DNA of 44,323 nucleotides from Candidatus Bathyarchaeota archaeon (lineage in GTDB: Archaea > Thermoproteota > Bathyarchaeia > TCS64). Positions 24,137-32,671 of the stretch are shown here, one piece after another (the first letter of the stretch is position 1; each line of letters begins with the position of its first letter). A program made the position numbers and the translations under genes. The stretch is taken from NCBI GenBank assembly GCA_016783455.1, contig JADHWN010000016.1:1-44323 (forward strand), read 5' to 3'. The notes beneath the pieces were generated by a model that saw nothing but the letters and a program-made list of their open reading frames with translations, was not told the origin of the DNA and did not search any database.

Positions 24137-25087
24137 TTGAACAAGGCCGACGCTGGCGAGTACGTCCGGCGATGCGCCACCCTGGCGGCCCTCCTCGAGG
24201 TCTCCGCCTACCCGAAGCCGGGGAACGTCCACAGGACCAGGGACCTCCCCGACACGAGGTACGAGCACTTCCTCGCAGGGAGCGTCGCCCTCGGAGAGGC
24301 CATGGGGAGGCTGGCCGTCAGGGGTTACGAGGTCGAGGATGGCGTGCGCAGGTGGAACGAGATCGGGCTTGGCGGGCTTATCCTCGAGGCGGTCACGGAC
24401 TCGCTGGCATGGCAGGGCGGAGGGAACGTAAACCTCGGGGTCGTCCTACTCTTCGCTCCCATCGCAGCCGCCGCCGGCTCGACTCTTAGGAGGCATGAGG
24501 AGTTAGACGTCGGGGACCTGCGGGGGAAGCTGGAGCTCGTGACACGTTCAACTGCCCCGGAGGACGCCGCCCTGGTCTACGAGGCGATCAGGACCGCCAT
24601 GACCCCGAGGGTCCTGGGGGAGGTGGATGAGCTTGACGTCTACGACCCGGAGTCCACCAGTGAACTCGTGGAGAAGGGGCTGACACTCCTCGACGTCTTC
24701 CAGCTCTGCTCCGAGAGGGACCACATCTGCCGCGAGTGGACCTCGGGTTTCAGCGTCACCTTCGAGGAGGGCCACCCCTACCTGAAGGCCGCCCTGGAGT
24801 CGGGCGACGTGAACACTGCCGTTGTGGACACGTTCCTCCACATCCTGTCAAGCAACCCCGACTCCCTCATAGCGAGGAAGAGCGGGGAGGCCCTCGCGGA
24901 GGAGGTTAGCGGAAGGGCCGAGCGCATCCTGGAGGAGGGGGGCTGCGGTTCGGAGGCTGGGGGGGAGATGCTTCAGAGTCTTGATGATGAGCTAGCTGAG
25001 GCTGGGGGAGCCCTGAACCCAGGGACGACGGCCGACCTCACCGCCTCGTCCCTGTTCGTCGCCCTCCTCGAGGGCTGGAGACCCTAA
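24137..25087 (+). CDS. CitG-family triphosphoribosyl-dephospho-CoA synthase-like protein
   Basis: A 316-residue helical CitG/MdcB-family protein. Family signatures are LEVSAYPKPGNVHRTRD (about 20-36), LGGLILEAV and GGGNVNLGVVLLFAPIAAAA. CitG moves a triphosphoribosyl unit from ATP to dephospho-CoA with release of adenine to make the citrate-lyase prosthetic group. No citrate or malonate lyase gene is nearby. The gene is divergent by 54 bp from the H4MPT operon, and CitG-like genes recur in H4MPT clusters, so a ribosyl transfer in that pathway is plausible (inference). The TTG start follows a GGGGAA sequence. It ends overlapping the convergent RIO2 gene by four bases. Confidence 0.82.
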   Translation: MNKADAGEYVRRCATLAALLEVSAYPKPGNVHRTRDLPDTRYEHFLAGSVALGEAMGRLAVRGYEVEDGVRRWNEIGLGGLILEAVTDSLAWQGGGNVNLGVVLLFAPIAAAAGSTLRRHEELDVGDLRGKLELVTRSTAPEDAALVYEAIRTAMTPRVLGEVDELDVYDPESTSELVEKGLTLLDVFQLCSERDHICREWTSGFSVTFEEGHPYLKAALESGDVNTAVVDTFLHILSSNPDSLIARKSGEALAEEVSGRAERILEEGGCGSEAGGEMLQSLDDELAEAGGALNPGTTADLTASSLFVALLEGWRP

Positions 25088-25968
25088 TCCCCTTTAACGT
25101 ACTCAATGACCTCAGCGATGTCCCTCTCGACGCCGTACTTCCTCTTGAAGTAGTTGAGGACGTTCTCCACATCCCTCTTCAAGAGCTCCTCGGCGTTCTG
25201 GTGGTCCACGGAGACTGCCTGGGGCCAGTCGATCAACAGGACCTTCCCGTCCTTCGTCACGACGATGTTGAACCCGCTGAGGTCGCCGTGGATGACCCCA
25301 CCAGCGTACGTCAGCCGCACGTTCACGAGGATGTCATCGAGGAATCCCGCGGGGTCATCGAGCTCTATGATGTCGACGAGGTTGAAGCCGTCGATGAACC
25401 CCATCACAACGACGTGGCGGTTCTGCTTGATGGGCTCTGGGACGGCCACCCCCGCCGCGTGGGCTATGCTCATGAAGCTGAACTCCCTCTCGGCCGCGAG
25501 CCTCGACTGGTGGTGCCACGTGATGTGCCCCCGCTTGGCGACGTAGCCCCGCTTCCTCCTCGTCTCCCTGAAGCTGGTCCGCCCCAGCCGGTGGAACTTG
25601 ACGGCGACCTGGAGGCCGTCGTCCGTGATCGCGTCGAAGATGTCCGCCTCCTTCCCTACTCCGAGGGACCTCCCCAGGGAGCTGAGGAGGTCAGACTTCG
25701 CCAGGGCGTTGAGGGCGAGGCAGTCGTACGCCGTGTAGTTGAGGATGTACCCCGGGTAGGGCTCGGGCTGCCGGTACAGGAGCTCCTTCCTGTCAAGCTC
25801 TCGGAGCCTGAACACCACCTCGCCCTGCTTCAGCCCCGAGTACTTCACCACCTCCTCCAGGGGAACGAAGCTGTAGCCTGACATGCCCAGCTCGATGGCC
25901 TGGAGTATCCGGAACTCCCCGGGCTCGATCTCCATGAGCAGGCGGGCGGCCCTAACGGCGGAAGACAT
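25084..25968 (-). CDS. rio2: RIO2-type serine/threonine protein kinase
   Basis: The 294-residue protein has an N-terminal winged helix (about 15-85, typical of Rio2). The RIO kinase core follows, with a short P-loop LGVGKEADIFDA, the ATP-lysine strand VAVKFHRLGRTSFR, the catalytic loop GVIHGDLSGFNIVV and the metal-binding motif LLIDWPQAV. Rio2 takes part in late maturation of the small ribosomal subunit, acting mainly as an ATPase. All key residues are present. A TAAATA box about 30 nt upstream predicts a leaderless transcript. It overlaps the end of the convergent CitG-like gene. Confidence 0.93.
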   Translation of the reverse strand: MSSAVRAARLLMEIEPGEFRILQAIELGMSGYSFVPLEEVVKYSGLKQGEVVFRLRELDRKELLYRQPEPYPGYILNYTAYDCLALNALAKSDLLSSLGRSLGVGKEADIFDAITDDGLQVAVKFHRLGRTSFRETRRKRGYVAKRGHITWHHQSRLAAEREFSFMSIAHAAGVAVPEPIKQNRHVVVMGFIDGFNLVDIIELDDPAGFLDDILVNVRLTYAGGVIHGDLSGFNIVVTKDGKVLLIDWPQAVSVDHQNAEELLKRDVENVLNYFKRKYGVERDIAEVIEYVKGD

Positions 25969-26077
25969 CTAACTGTAATTATGCCTCGGATATTATTTAG
26001 ATTGGTCCTCTGGGAGCCCCCTGGATGTCCTTGATCAGATTAGCTCCTGCATGCTGATGTAGTCCATGCTCCATTAA

Positions 26078-26434
26078 ATGGGGAGCAACGGGACCCTTTC
26101 ACAGGTGAAGGAAAACCACATATTGGAGATGGAATCCAGTCTTGAGCAGTCGTGTTCGATATTGGAGAACCAAGAGATTATAGATAAACTTCAGTCTGCA
26201 AAATCCTTCCTTGAAGGCTACCGAGGATACGGTCAGATGGTCGACGACGCAATCAACGCAATGTCCAGGCTTCAGGAGCTGATCGGAGAGCCCACCTCGG
26301 AGAACCTAGACGAGGCCATGGACATCGCCAACTCCATTACCCAGCAGCTCTCACCGTACAGGTACATGGTGCCGTCCCTGGCATCGACGCTGGACGAGGT
26401 GACGGGCTGGCTGAAGGAGAAGACCGGGAGCTAA
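26078..26434 (+). CDS. Small all-helical hypothetical protein
   Basis: The 118-residue product is predicted to be almost wholly helical and is rich in Gln, Glu and Ser. It has heptad-like spacing at about 12-45 (ILEMESSLEQSCSILENQE) and 78-110. It lacks membrane segments, signals and metal motifs. No family was recognised. It lies alone between the divergent RIO2 gene and the convergent AIR-synthase-like gene, and no clear TATA box was found. Its codon use resembles that of its neighbours from about residue 45 onward; the first part is more A/T-rich. Confidence 0.6.
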   Translation: MGSNGTLSQVKENHILEMESSLEQSCSILENQEIIDKLQSAKSFLEGYRGYGQMVDDAINAMSRLQELIGEPTSENLDEAMDIANSITQQLSPYRYMVPSLASTLDEVTGWLKEKTGS

Positions 26435-26454
26435 CCTCCCCTATCCTGACCACA

Positions 26455-27492
26455 CTATTGATCCAGGCTACCATATACATCCAGGATTCTGTACAACTCG
26501 TCCTGGACAACTGCCTCGATGGGTGTTCTCCCTCCGTCGCTCGTCACGAGCGCCCGCCCCTCCTCGGGGGGACGTATCTCGCCGATGACCGAGGCAACCA
26601 CCCCGGACTCTCCCAACACGGAGACCAACTCACCGGCTTTATCCGGATCTACCACTATCAGAAGGGCTCCAGACGCGAGAAGCCTCAGGGGATCGACGCC
26701 CAGCGCCTCGCAGATCACCCTGGTCTCATCCGCCTGGGGGATAGCAGACTCCTCGATGACCACCCCGACGTCCGATGCCTCAGCCATCTCCCATATGCCG
26801 TTCATGACGCCCCCCTCCGTCGGCGTGTGGAGGGAGTGGACGCCCCCGACGTCGACCGCCGTCAAGGCCTCCTGGACAACGCTTATCTTCTTCAGGAGCT
26901 CGGTAGCCCTCTCAAGTACCTCCCGACCAACCTCCGGAAGCAGTACATGTGTGAGATCGGCTGCGAGGATACCAGTGCCCTCTATTCCAGCCCCCTTGGT
27001 TAGTACTACTAGATCGCCGGGTCTCGCGCCCCCGGTCGTGACGAACTCATCCTTAGAGAGCTCGCCCATCATGAACCCCGCGATGATGGGCTTGTCCAGG
27101 CCCGGAGTGGACTCCGTGTGGCCTCCGATGAGGCTGATCCCCAGGTCGCTGCACGCCTCGTGGATGTCCTTCATGATACTCTCGAGGAGGGACTCGTCGG
27201 CTCCCTCGGGGAGGAGGACTATAGAGAGGAACCACTGGGGCCTGGCTCCGCACGCGGCGACGTCGTTGGCGTTGATGTGAACGGCTAGCCATCCGATCTT
27301 GGCCTCGGCGCCGGTGATGGGGTTAGCCTTGGCGATGATGACCCTGTCGCCCATGTCTATCACCGCTGCGTCCTCGCCGACGCCGGGCCCCTGGAGGACT
27401 CGGTCTGACTTGACGCCGAGGTACGGGAAGACGACCCTTCTGAGCACATCCGAGGGGACCTTCCCCGTCGGGAGCTTTCTTGCGGCTGGCAT
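26455..27492 (-). CDS. AIR synthase-like (HypE/PurM superfamily) protein
   Basis: A 345-residue ATP-binding PurM-superfamily protein, with GVGEDAAVIDMGDRVI near residue 40, LAVHINANDVAACGA near 68, SLIGGHTESTPGLDKP near 120 and TEGGVMNGIWEMAE near 225. It is closest to HypE, which makes the thiocarboxamide for NiFe-hydrogenase cyanide ligands, but the C-terminal PRIC-type tail carrying the essential cysteine is missing (it ends DVYGSLDQ). It is therefore probably one of the archaeal HypE-like proteins of unknown substrate. A CTATAT box lies about 30 nt upstream of the ATG. Confidence 0.8.
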   Translation of the reverse strand: MPAARKLPTGKVPSDVLRRVVFPYLGVKSDRVLQGPGVGEDAAVIDMGDRVIIAKANPITGAEAKIGWLAVHINANDVAACGARPQWFLSIVLLPEGADESLLESIMKDIHEACSDLGISLIGGHTESTPGLDKPIIAGFMMGELSKDEFVTTGGARPGDLVVLTKGAGIEGTGILAADLTHVLLPEVGREVLERATELLKKISVVQEALTAVDVGGVHSLHTPTEGGVMNGIWEMAEASDVGVVIEESAIPQADETRVICEALGVDPLRLLASGALLIVVDPDKAGELVSVLGESGVVASVIGEIRPPEEGRALVTSDGGRTPIEAVVQDELYRILDVYGSLDQ

Positions 27493-27529
27493 ATGCCTCG
27501 GCTATTAATCCACTGGTTGGGATATAGGT

Positions 27530-27541
27530 TTTCCCGGGAAA
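27530..27541. promoter_or_regulatory. 12-bp palindrome in the gap before orc1/cdc6
   Basis: TTTCCCGGGAAA is a perfect palindrome in the 139-bp gap between the AIR-synthase-like gene and orc1/cdc6. It lies just upstream of the minus-strand CTATAT box and about 60 bp upstream of the plus-strand one. Archaeal origins often lie beside orc1/cdc6 and carry TTTCC/GGAAA-containing binding sites, but the gap is short and no second copy was found. Confidence 0.3.
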
Positions 27542-27631
27542 GAACCACTTTCACCCACCTCTCCACAACAGGTATGTTCGAACGGACAAAAAGCATAAAT
27601 CGTGGATGGGGAATGACCACGCGGGGATTCT

Positions 27632-28804
27632 ATGAGCCAGAGGAGCGTCTTCGTAGACGACACAGTCCTGGACATCAACCACATACCACCCAGGCTCCTC
27701 CACAGGGAGCCCGAGCTCCGCTTCCTCAACAACATATTCCGCTTCATAATCGACACCCCCTACGAGATGAGCCAGAGGGCCGTCATCATCGGCGGCGTCG
27801 GCAGCGGCAAGACCGCCCTCGCCCAGAGGTTCGGCAGGGACCTGGAGGAGGAGGCGAAGAGGCGCAGGGTGAAGGCCAAGTACATCCACGTCAACTGCAG
27901 GGAGGTCAGGGGCAGCCTCTTCATGGCCCTCAACAGAGCGGTCAGGAGGCTCCGGCCCAACTTCCCCGACAGGGGCTTCTCAGCCGACGAACTCCTGGCC
28001 ACCCTGATGCGCATCCTCGACGAGGATGACCTCCAGCTGGTCCTCGGACTCGACGAGGTGGACGCCCTCATAGAGAAGGAGGGGGGCGACGCCATCTACA
28101 ACCTCAGCCGGGTGCAGGAGGAGCGGCTCGAGGGCCCCAGGAGGCTCAGCATCATCTGCATCTCCAAGGACGCCGAGGCGTTCCAGGGCCTGGACAGGAG
28201 CACCCTGAGCACCCTCCAACGGAACATCATCAGGATGTCCGAGTACACCCAGCCCCAGCTCGTCGACATCCTCCTCAGCCGGGCCGAGGCTGCCTACAGG
28301 CCGGGCGCCGTCTCCGAGGAGCTGATCGGCTTCATGGCCGACCTCGCCGCCTCGGAGAGCGGGGACGCCAGGTACGGCATCGACCTCCTCCTCACGGCGG
28401 GGAGGTACGCCGACACCGACTACTCCCAGGAGGTCCACCCCGAGCACGTCAGGAAGGCGGCCTCCACCCTCTTCAGCGTCATCAGCCCCGGGGACCTGAG
28501 GCAGCTGAGCCGCCACGAGCTCCTCGCCCTCCTGGGCATCGCCCGCCACTTCAGGCACAGCACCGAGCCCCACGCCACCACCGGCGAGGCCGAGCTCGCC
28601 TACCAGGTGGCCTGCGAGGAGGCCGGGGAGCAGCCCCGGGGCCACACCCAGTACTGGAAGTACCTGAACCGCCTCAGCGCCCTCGACGCAGTCTCCACGA
28701 AGCTGGACACCTCGGAGAGGGGGCGCACCCAGCTCATCAGCCTCATGAAGATACCCGCTGAGAGCCTTGAGCAGGAGGTGACACGCGTCCTTGAGGAAGG
28801 CTGA
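27632..28804 (+). CDS. cdc6: Orc1/Cdc6-type AAA+ ATPase
   Basis: The 390-residue protein has the archaeal Orc1/Cdc6 plan. An N-terminal LLHREPELRFLNNIF is followed by the Walker A motif IIGGVGSGKTALAQRF (about 50-65), Walker B VLGLDEVDALIEKEG (about 140-155) and a lid with the AEAAYRPGAVSEELI segment. A C-terminal winged helix (about 295-385, ATTGEAELAYQVACEEAG) completes it. Such proteins bind origins and load MCM. A paralogue with a regulatory role is possible, since many archaea carry several. Its last 14 bases overlap the start of an HTH gene. A CATAAAT box lies about 35 nt upstream. Confidence 0.87.
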   Translation: MSQRSVFVDDTVLDINHIPPRLLHREPELRFLNNIFRFIIDTPYEMSQRAVIIGGVGSGKTALAQRFGRDLEEEAKRRRVKAKYIHVNCREVRGSLFMALNRAVRRLRPNFPDRGFSADELLATLMRILDEDDLQLVLGLDEVDALIEKEGGDAIYNLSRVQEERLEGPRRLSIICISKDAEAFQGLDRSTLSTLQRNIIRMSEYTQPQLVDILLSRAEAAYRPGAVSEELIGFMADLAASESGDARYGIDLLLTAGRYADTDYSQEVHPEHVRKAASTLFSVISPGDLRQLSRHELLALLGIARHFRHSTEPHATTGEAELAYQVACEEAGEQPRGHTQYWKYLNRLSALDAVSTKLDTSERGRTQLISLMKIPAESLEQEVTRVLEEG

Positions 28805-29090
28805 GATAGGGGCAGAGGAGCTCCTGGGCTCCAGGGGGCGCATCCGGGTCCTCAAGGTCCTCGCCGAGAGCGGGGAGCTCAACATCAGCGAGGTGGGGCG
28901 CCGCACCGGGATGAACTACACCAGCGTCGAGCGCCACCTGGAGGCCCTCTCGGGGATGGGGCTCCTCAGGGAGAAGCGCTACGGCAAGATCAGGATCTTC
29001 GAGGCCCTCTTCAGGTCGGTGACGGTGAGGTTCGAGAGGAGCAGGGGAGTCAGGGTGGAGACCGACGTGGAGCGGCCTCGAATAGGGTAG
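28791..29090 (+). CDS. Small winged-helix transcription regulator
   Basis: A 99-residue single-domain winged helix from a TTG start inside the end of cdc6. The fold is helix RIRVLKVLAESGELNISEVG, recognition helix TGMNYTSVERHLEALSGMGL, and wing LREKRYGKIRIFEALF. It resembles small archaeal ArsR/MarR-type regulators. No ligand or metal cysteines are present. The overlap with cdc6 means the two are translated from one message, so the regulator may control its own operon or replication-linked genes. It is followed by a 33-base gap before the convergent cDPG synthetase gene. Confidence 0.8.
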   Translation: MRKAEIGAEELLGSRGRIRVLKVLAESGELNISEVGRRTGMNYTSVERHLEALSGMGLLREKRYGKIRIFEALFRSVTVRFERSRGVRVETDVERPRIG

Positions 29091-29123
29091 AAAAAGGCCC
29101 CCTTCCCAGTGTTCTATGTAGAG

Positions 29124-30455
29124 TCAGAGATCTAAGCGGCGGAAGATCGCCTCCTCGATCTGGCCCGGGACGACCTCCTCGAACTCGTACCTCACCCGCA
29201 CCACAGGCTTGTCCACTTCCAGGTAACGCCGGATATCGGTAGGGGTGCCCAGGAGGACGAGGTCGCACGGGGTCGCGTTGATGACCGCGCTGAGCTCCCC
29301 CATCTGCCTGTCGCTGTACCCCACGGCGGGGAGCACCCTCTCCAGGTGGGGGTACTGCCCGAAGATGGCCTTGATGGAGCCCACGGCGTATGGGCGGGGG
29401 TCAACGATGGTCGCCCCCAGCTCGTTGGCCTTGATGGTGGCGGCCCCGTAGCTCATCCCGCCGTGGGTGACCGTGGGGCCGTCCTCGACCACAAGCACTC
29501 TCTTTCCCCGGATGGCCTCCTCGTCCTCAGCGGTGATGACGATGTTGGCCCTGACGATCTCCGCCTCCGGGTTGACCTCATAGATGTTGGCCTCCACGGC
29601 CTCGATGTCCCGGGGCTCGGCTGTGTTCACCTTGCTAACGACGGCGATATCCGCCATCCTCAGGTTCGTCTCCCCGGGGTAGTAGCTGAGCTCGTCGCCG
29701 GCCCTGTGGGGGTCGACGAGGACTATGTGGAGGTCCGGATGGTAGAACGGGAAGTCGTTGTTCCCGCCATCCCAGACGATGACGTCGGCCTCCTTCTCAG
29801 CCTCCCTCAGGATATCCCCGTAGTCCACCCCCGCGAAGACGATGGCGCCCCTCTCGATGTGGGGCTCGTAGTCCTCCCTCTCCTCGATGGTGCAGTCGTG
29901 TAGGTCCAAGTCCTCCAGGGTCTCGAACCTCTGGACCCTCTGCCTCTCCAGAACCCCGTAGGGCATCGGATGGCGGATCACCACAACGCGATGCCCCCTC
30001 TCCTTGATCTTGTCGAGGAGCCACCGGGAGGTGGGGCTCTTCCCGCTTCCCGTGCGGGTGGCGCAGACCGAGATGACCGGCTTCTCAGACTTCAGCATGG
30101 TGGCCTTGGTGCCCAGGAGAACGAAGTTGGCCCCTGAGGATAGGACCCTGGATGCCTCGTCCATGACGTAGCCGTGGGAGACGTCGCTGTAGGAGAAGAC
30201 CACCTCGTCGACGTCGAGCTCCCCGATAAGGGCCTCGAGCATGCTCTCGGGGTAGATCCTGATCCCCTCGGGGTAGCGGTCCCCCGCCAGAGCCGGCGGG
30301 TAGATCCTCTTCTCGATCTCTGCCGCCTCGTCGAGATCGGTGATCTGGGCCGCGGTGAAGGCGACGACCTCGTAGTCGGGGTTGTCGCGGAAGTAGGAGT
30401 TGAAGTTGTGGAAGTCCCTGCCAGCGGCGCCCATTATAAGTGCTCTCTTAACCAT
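29124..30455 (-). CDS. cpgS: Cyclic 2,3-diphosphoglycerate synthetase family protein
   Basis: The 443-residue protein matches the cDPG synthetase family. A Rossmann-like N-domain (KRALIMGAAGRDFHNFNSYF) precedes a P-loop domain with ATRTGSGKSPTSRWLLDKIK (about 145) and the acidic strand DVIVWDGGNNDFPFY. The characterised enzyme makes cyclic 2,3-diphosphoglycerate, a thermoprotectant and phosphate store of hyperthermophilic methanogens. The same family is widespread in organisms not known to make cDPG, so the annotation describes the family only. A TTTATC box about 35 nt upstream serves the ATG. Confidence 0.78.
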   Translation of the reverse strand: MVKRALIMGAAGRDFHNFNSYFRDNPDYEVVAFTAAQITDLDEAAEIEKRIYPPALAGDRYPEGIRIYPESMLEALIGELDVDEVVFSYSDVSHGYVMDEASRVLSSGANFVLLGTKATMLKSEKPVISVCATRTGSGKSPTSRWLLDKIKERGHRVVVIRHPMPYGVLERQRVQRFETLEDLDLHDCTIEEREDYEPHIERGAIVFAGVDYGDILREAEKEADVIVWDGGNNDFPFYHPDLHIVLVDPHRAGDELSYYPGETNLRMADIAVVSKVNTAEPRDIEAVEANIYEVNPEAEIVRANIVITAEDEEAIRGKRVLVVEDGPTVTHGGMSYGAATIKANELGATIVDPRPYAVGSIKAIFGQYPHLERVLPAVGYSDRQMGELSAVINATPCDLVLLGTPTDIRRYLEVDKPVVRVRYEFEEVVPGQIEEAIFRRLDL

Positions 30456-30532
30456 CTGATATCTTTACAAGTGGGAGCCATGGGTTGATAAAAACTTCGG
30501 GATGAAACTAAAGGTTGGTGTAAGGAAAAAGG

Positions 30533-31276
30533 TTAGAGGAGGTAGCGTGGCTCGCCCTTGATGCTCTCGATGAACTTCAGGGCTTCCTCGACCTCGTCGT
30601 CTGTGCCGTCCAGGAGCAGCCGTACAGCCCCCTCCGCGCCCGCGACCCCTCCGGCGGAGTAGAGGTAGGCGTCGACCCCCGTCAGGATGCCCAGGGCCTC
30701 TATCTCTGTGATTATTGTGCCCGTGAGGGGCCATAGGCTGGGTCCCTCGGAGTCATCGGTGCCGGCGATCCAGTGGAGCTCGTTGATGTCCGTGTAGACA
30801 AGCTTCTCCAGGCCGATGGGGATTATGAGCTCTATCTTCTTGCCGATGATGCTGGGGAGGACCCGTCCCACGGTGCCCCCGGTGGAGCCCCCTATGAGGA
30901 CGCCCGCCATGCCCCCGGCATAGTCGAGGGCGTTGGCCCCCTTGATGTAGATGTCACCCTTACCCATGTGCTCCACGGCGTCGAACCTGTTCAGCTCCTT
31001 CGCGACGTCGCCCTTCCTGAAGACGACGTCCGGGATGGGCTCCTCCCGCTCCTCGGGGAGCCTGTCGGGCTCCTTCGGGGTGGTCGTGCCGCTCCTGTAG
31101 CGCCTAAGGTCGAACTTCTTCCCCCAGAGCTCCTGGAGGACGTAGGCGTTCGTGGTGCCTGTGGCGACGACCAGCATCCCCTCCTTCATGGCCTTCTGGA
31201 CCTGGGGGAGAGCCGCGACGCCCTTGGCGATAAGCCGTTTAGACTCAGCTACTGTGAGTACAACCTGCTTCTTCAT
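30533..31276 (-). CDS. Conserved archaeal hypothetical protein
   Basis: The 247-residue soluble protein has a glycine-rich phosphate-loop-like start (MLVVATGTTNAYVLQELWG, about 34-52). Several strand-glycine motifs follow (GDIYIKGANALDYAGGMAGV and LIGGSTGGTVGRVLPSIIGK), and a C-terminal helix ends it. The run of Gly/Thr/Ser loops suggests a nucleotide- or sugar-phosphate-binding Rossmann-type fold, but no family was confirmed. A strong TTTAAA box lies about 30 nt before the ATG, so it is transcribed apart from the molybdenum hydroxylase operon 58 bp upstream. Confidence 0.65.
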   Translation of the reverse strand: MKKQVVLTVAESKRLIAKGVAALPQVQKAMKEGMLVVATGTTNAYVLQELWGKKFDLRRYRSGTTTPKEPDRLPEEREEPIPDVVFRKGDVAKELNRFDAVEHMGKGDIYIKGANALDYAGGMAGVLIGGSTGGTVGRVLPSIIGKKIELIIPIGLEKLVYTDINELHWIAGTDDSEGPSLWPLTGTIITEIEALGILTGVDAYLYSAGGVAGAEGAVRLLLDGTDDEVEEALKFIESIKGEPRYLL

Positions 31277-31334
31277 GACTATCGGGTAGTATGCCCTGCA
31301 TGGAGATTTAAAAAGACGTTGAAAGGAAGGGGGG

Positions 31335-31793
31335 TCAGATCCTCTCGGATGCGTGGAGGATGGCCTTGATAATCGCCACGTAACCCGTGCAACGGCAGAG
31401 GTTCCCCTCGATGGCCTTCTTCACCTCGTCGGCGGTGGGCTTGGGATTCCCCTTCAGCAGGGCGTAGGAGGAGATGAGCACCCCGGGAGTGCAGAAGCCG
31501 CACTGGATCGCCCCGTCCTCGAGGAACGCCTGCCTCAGCTTCACCATGAAGGGATCATCCACCAGGCCGTCGATGGTGGTCACGGCCCTCCCCTCGACCT
31601 GAGGAGCCAGCACCAGGCACGAGGTGACCGGGGCGCCGTCCAGCAATACAGTGCAGGCTCCACACTCCCCGTTCTCGCATCCCTTCTTGACGCTCTTGAC
31701 CCCCAGGTCGTCCCTCAGCAGGTCGAGGAGAGCCCTGTTGCCGGGTGCCTCGACCTCGATGTCTTTACCGTTCAGTTGGAAACTTACCTTCAT
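31335..31793 (-). CDS. coxS: Molybdenum hydroxylase 2Fe-2S subunit
   Basis: The 152-residue small subunit carries two 2Fe-2S clusters. The plant-type one is in CENGECGACTVLLDG (about 42-56) plus a later Cys. The second is in the helical domain QCGFCTPGVLIS and GNLCRCTGYV. It passes electrons between the molybdenum subunit and the FAD subunit. The start is placed at the ATG at 31793, whose ATGA overlaps the stop of the FAD-subunit gene; a longer frame to 31853 lies wholly within that gene. It is the last of three overlapping genes. Confidence 0.9.
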   Translation of the reverse strand: MKVSFQLNGKDIEVEAPGNRALLDLLRDDLGVKSVKKGCENGECGACTVLLDGAPVTSCLVLAPQVEGRAVTTIDGLVDDPFMVKLRQAFLEDGAIQCGFCTPGVLISSYALLKGNPKPTADEVKKAIEGNLCRCTGYVAIIKAILHASERI

Positions 31794-32671
31794 CACTTGT
31801 TCCCCCTCGCCCTCTCCAGGGCGGTCGTCAGCGCCCTCCGCATCAGAACGCATGACATCTCACGGCGGTACTCCTCGGAGGCCCGGGAGTGGGCGCGCTG
31901 CGAGGGCTGTACGAGTCCGTAGCAGGCCGACGATACCTCGCCGATGACCGCTTCGTCAATCTTCTTCCCCTTCAACATCTCCTCGACATCCGTGATCCTG
32001 ACAGGTGTCGGGGCACAGGCTCCCACGGCGACCCTCACCTCGCTGCAAGTGTCCCCGTCCAGCTCTACGTAGGCTGCGATGTTGATTAGGGAGAGGGTGC
32101 ACCCCTTCCTCCTGCCGAGCTTCTGGAACGCTCCCCCTGACCCCGCTGGGGGTGTGGGGAAGCTGAGCTCCGTGAGGAGCTCTCCGGGATTCAGGCTGGT
32201 CCTCTTGGGTCCAGCGAAGAACTCGCCTAAAGGTATCACCCTGACCCCTCCAGAGGATGAGATCGTCGCCTCGGCTCCTAGGGCCAGCAGAGGCGTCGCC
32301 GTGTCGGCCCCCGGGGACGCGTTGCAGATGTTTCCGCCTACGGTTCCCAGGTTCCTGATCTGGATGCTGCCCACGAGGTTCGCGGCCTCGCTGAGCACTT
32401 GCGCCTTAGTTCTGATGAGGTCAGACGCCACCAGATCAGTGTGGTGAGTCATGGCCCCTATGCGTATCCTGCCTCCAAACTCTCGTATGTAGTCCAGCTC
32501 CTTCACCTTGGTCAGGTCCACGAGGTTCCTCGCCTCGCAGGCGCCCTCCCTGAGGTCGATGATGAGGTCGGTGCCCCCGGCGAGGGGCTTCGCCCCCGGG
32601 GCCTCCATGTGCTTGAGGGCCTCCTCCAGGCTCTTGGGCCTGTGGACCTCCACGTCAGGTATCAGGTTCAT
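31793..32671 (-). CDS. coxM: Molybdenum hydroxylase FAD subunit
   Basis: The 292-residue medium subunit of the xanthine dehydrogenase/CO dehydrogenase family. FAD contacts are AGGTDLIIDLREGA (about 31-44) and TVGGNICNASPGADTATPLL (about 110-129). The C-terminal CO-dehydrogenase flavoprotein domain follows, with RAHSRASEEYRREMS. It hands electrons from the iron-sulfur subunit to an acceptor. Both ends overlap the neighbouring genes by one to four bases, so the three subunits are made together. Confidence 0.9.
   Translation of the reverse strand: MNLIPDVEVHRPKSLEEALKHMEAPGAKPLAGGTDLIIDLREGACEARNLVDLTKVKELDYIREFGGRIRIGAMTHHTDLVASDLIRTKAQVLSEAANLVGSIQIRNLGTVGGNICNASPGADTATPLLALGAEATISSSGGVRVIPLGEFFAGPKRTSLNPGELLTELSFPTPPAGSGGAFQKLGRRKGCTLSLINIAAYVELDGDTCSEVRVAVGACAPTPVRITDVEEMLKGKKIDEAVIGEVSSACYGLVQPSQRAHSRASEEYRREMSCVLMRRALTTALERARGNK

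Noticed and set aside
26455-27492. Annotation as a true hydrogenase maturation protein HypE
   Set aside because: The C-terminal Cys tail needed by HypE is absent and no hyp or hydrogenase genes are near, so only the AIR-synthase-like family is claimed.
27493-27631. Chromosomal origin next to cdc6
   Set aside because: The gap is only 139 bp and holds two promoters. Only one palindrome was found and no array of origin boxes, so the origin is left as a possibility rather than called.
27980-28906. 308-codon minus-strand frame opposite cdc6
   Set aside because: It lies antisense to the Walker and winged-helix regions of the Orc1/Cdc6 gene and has no recognisable domain.
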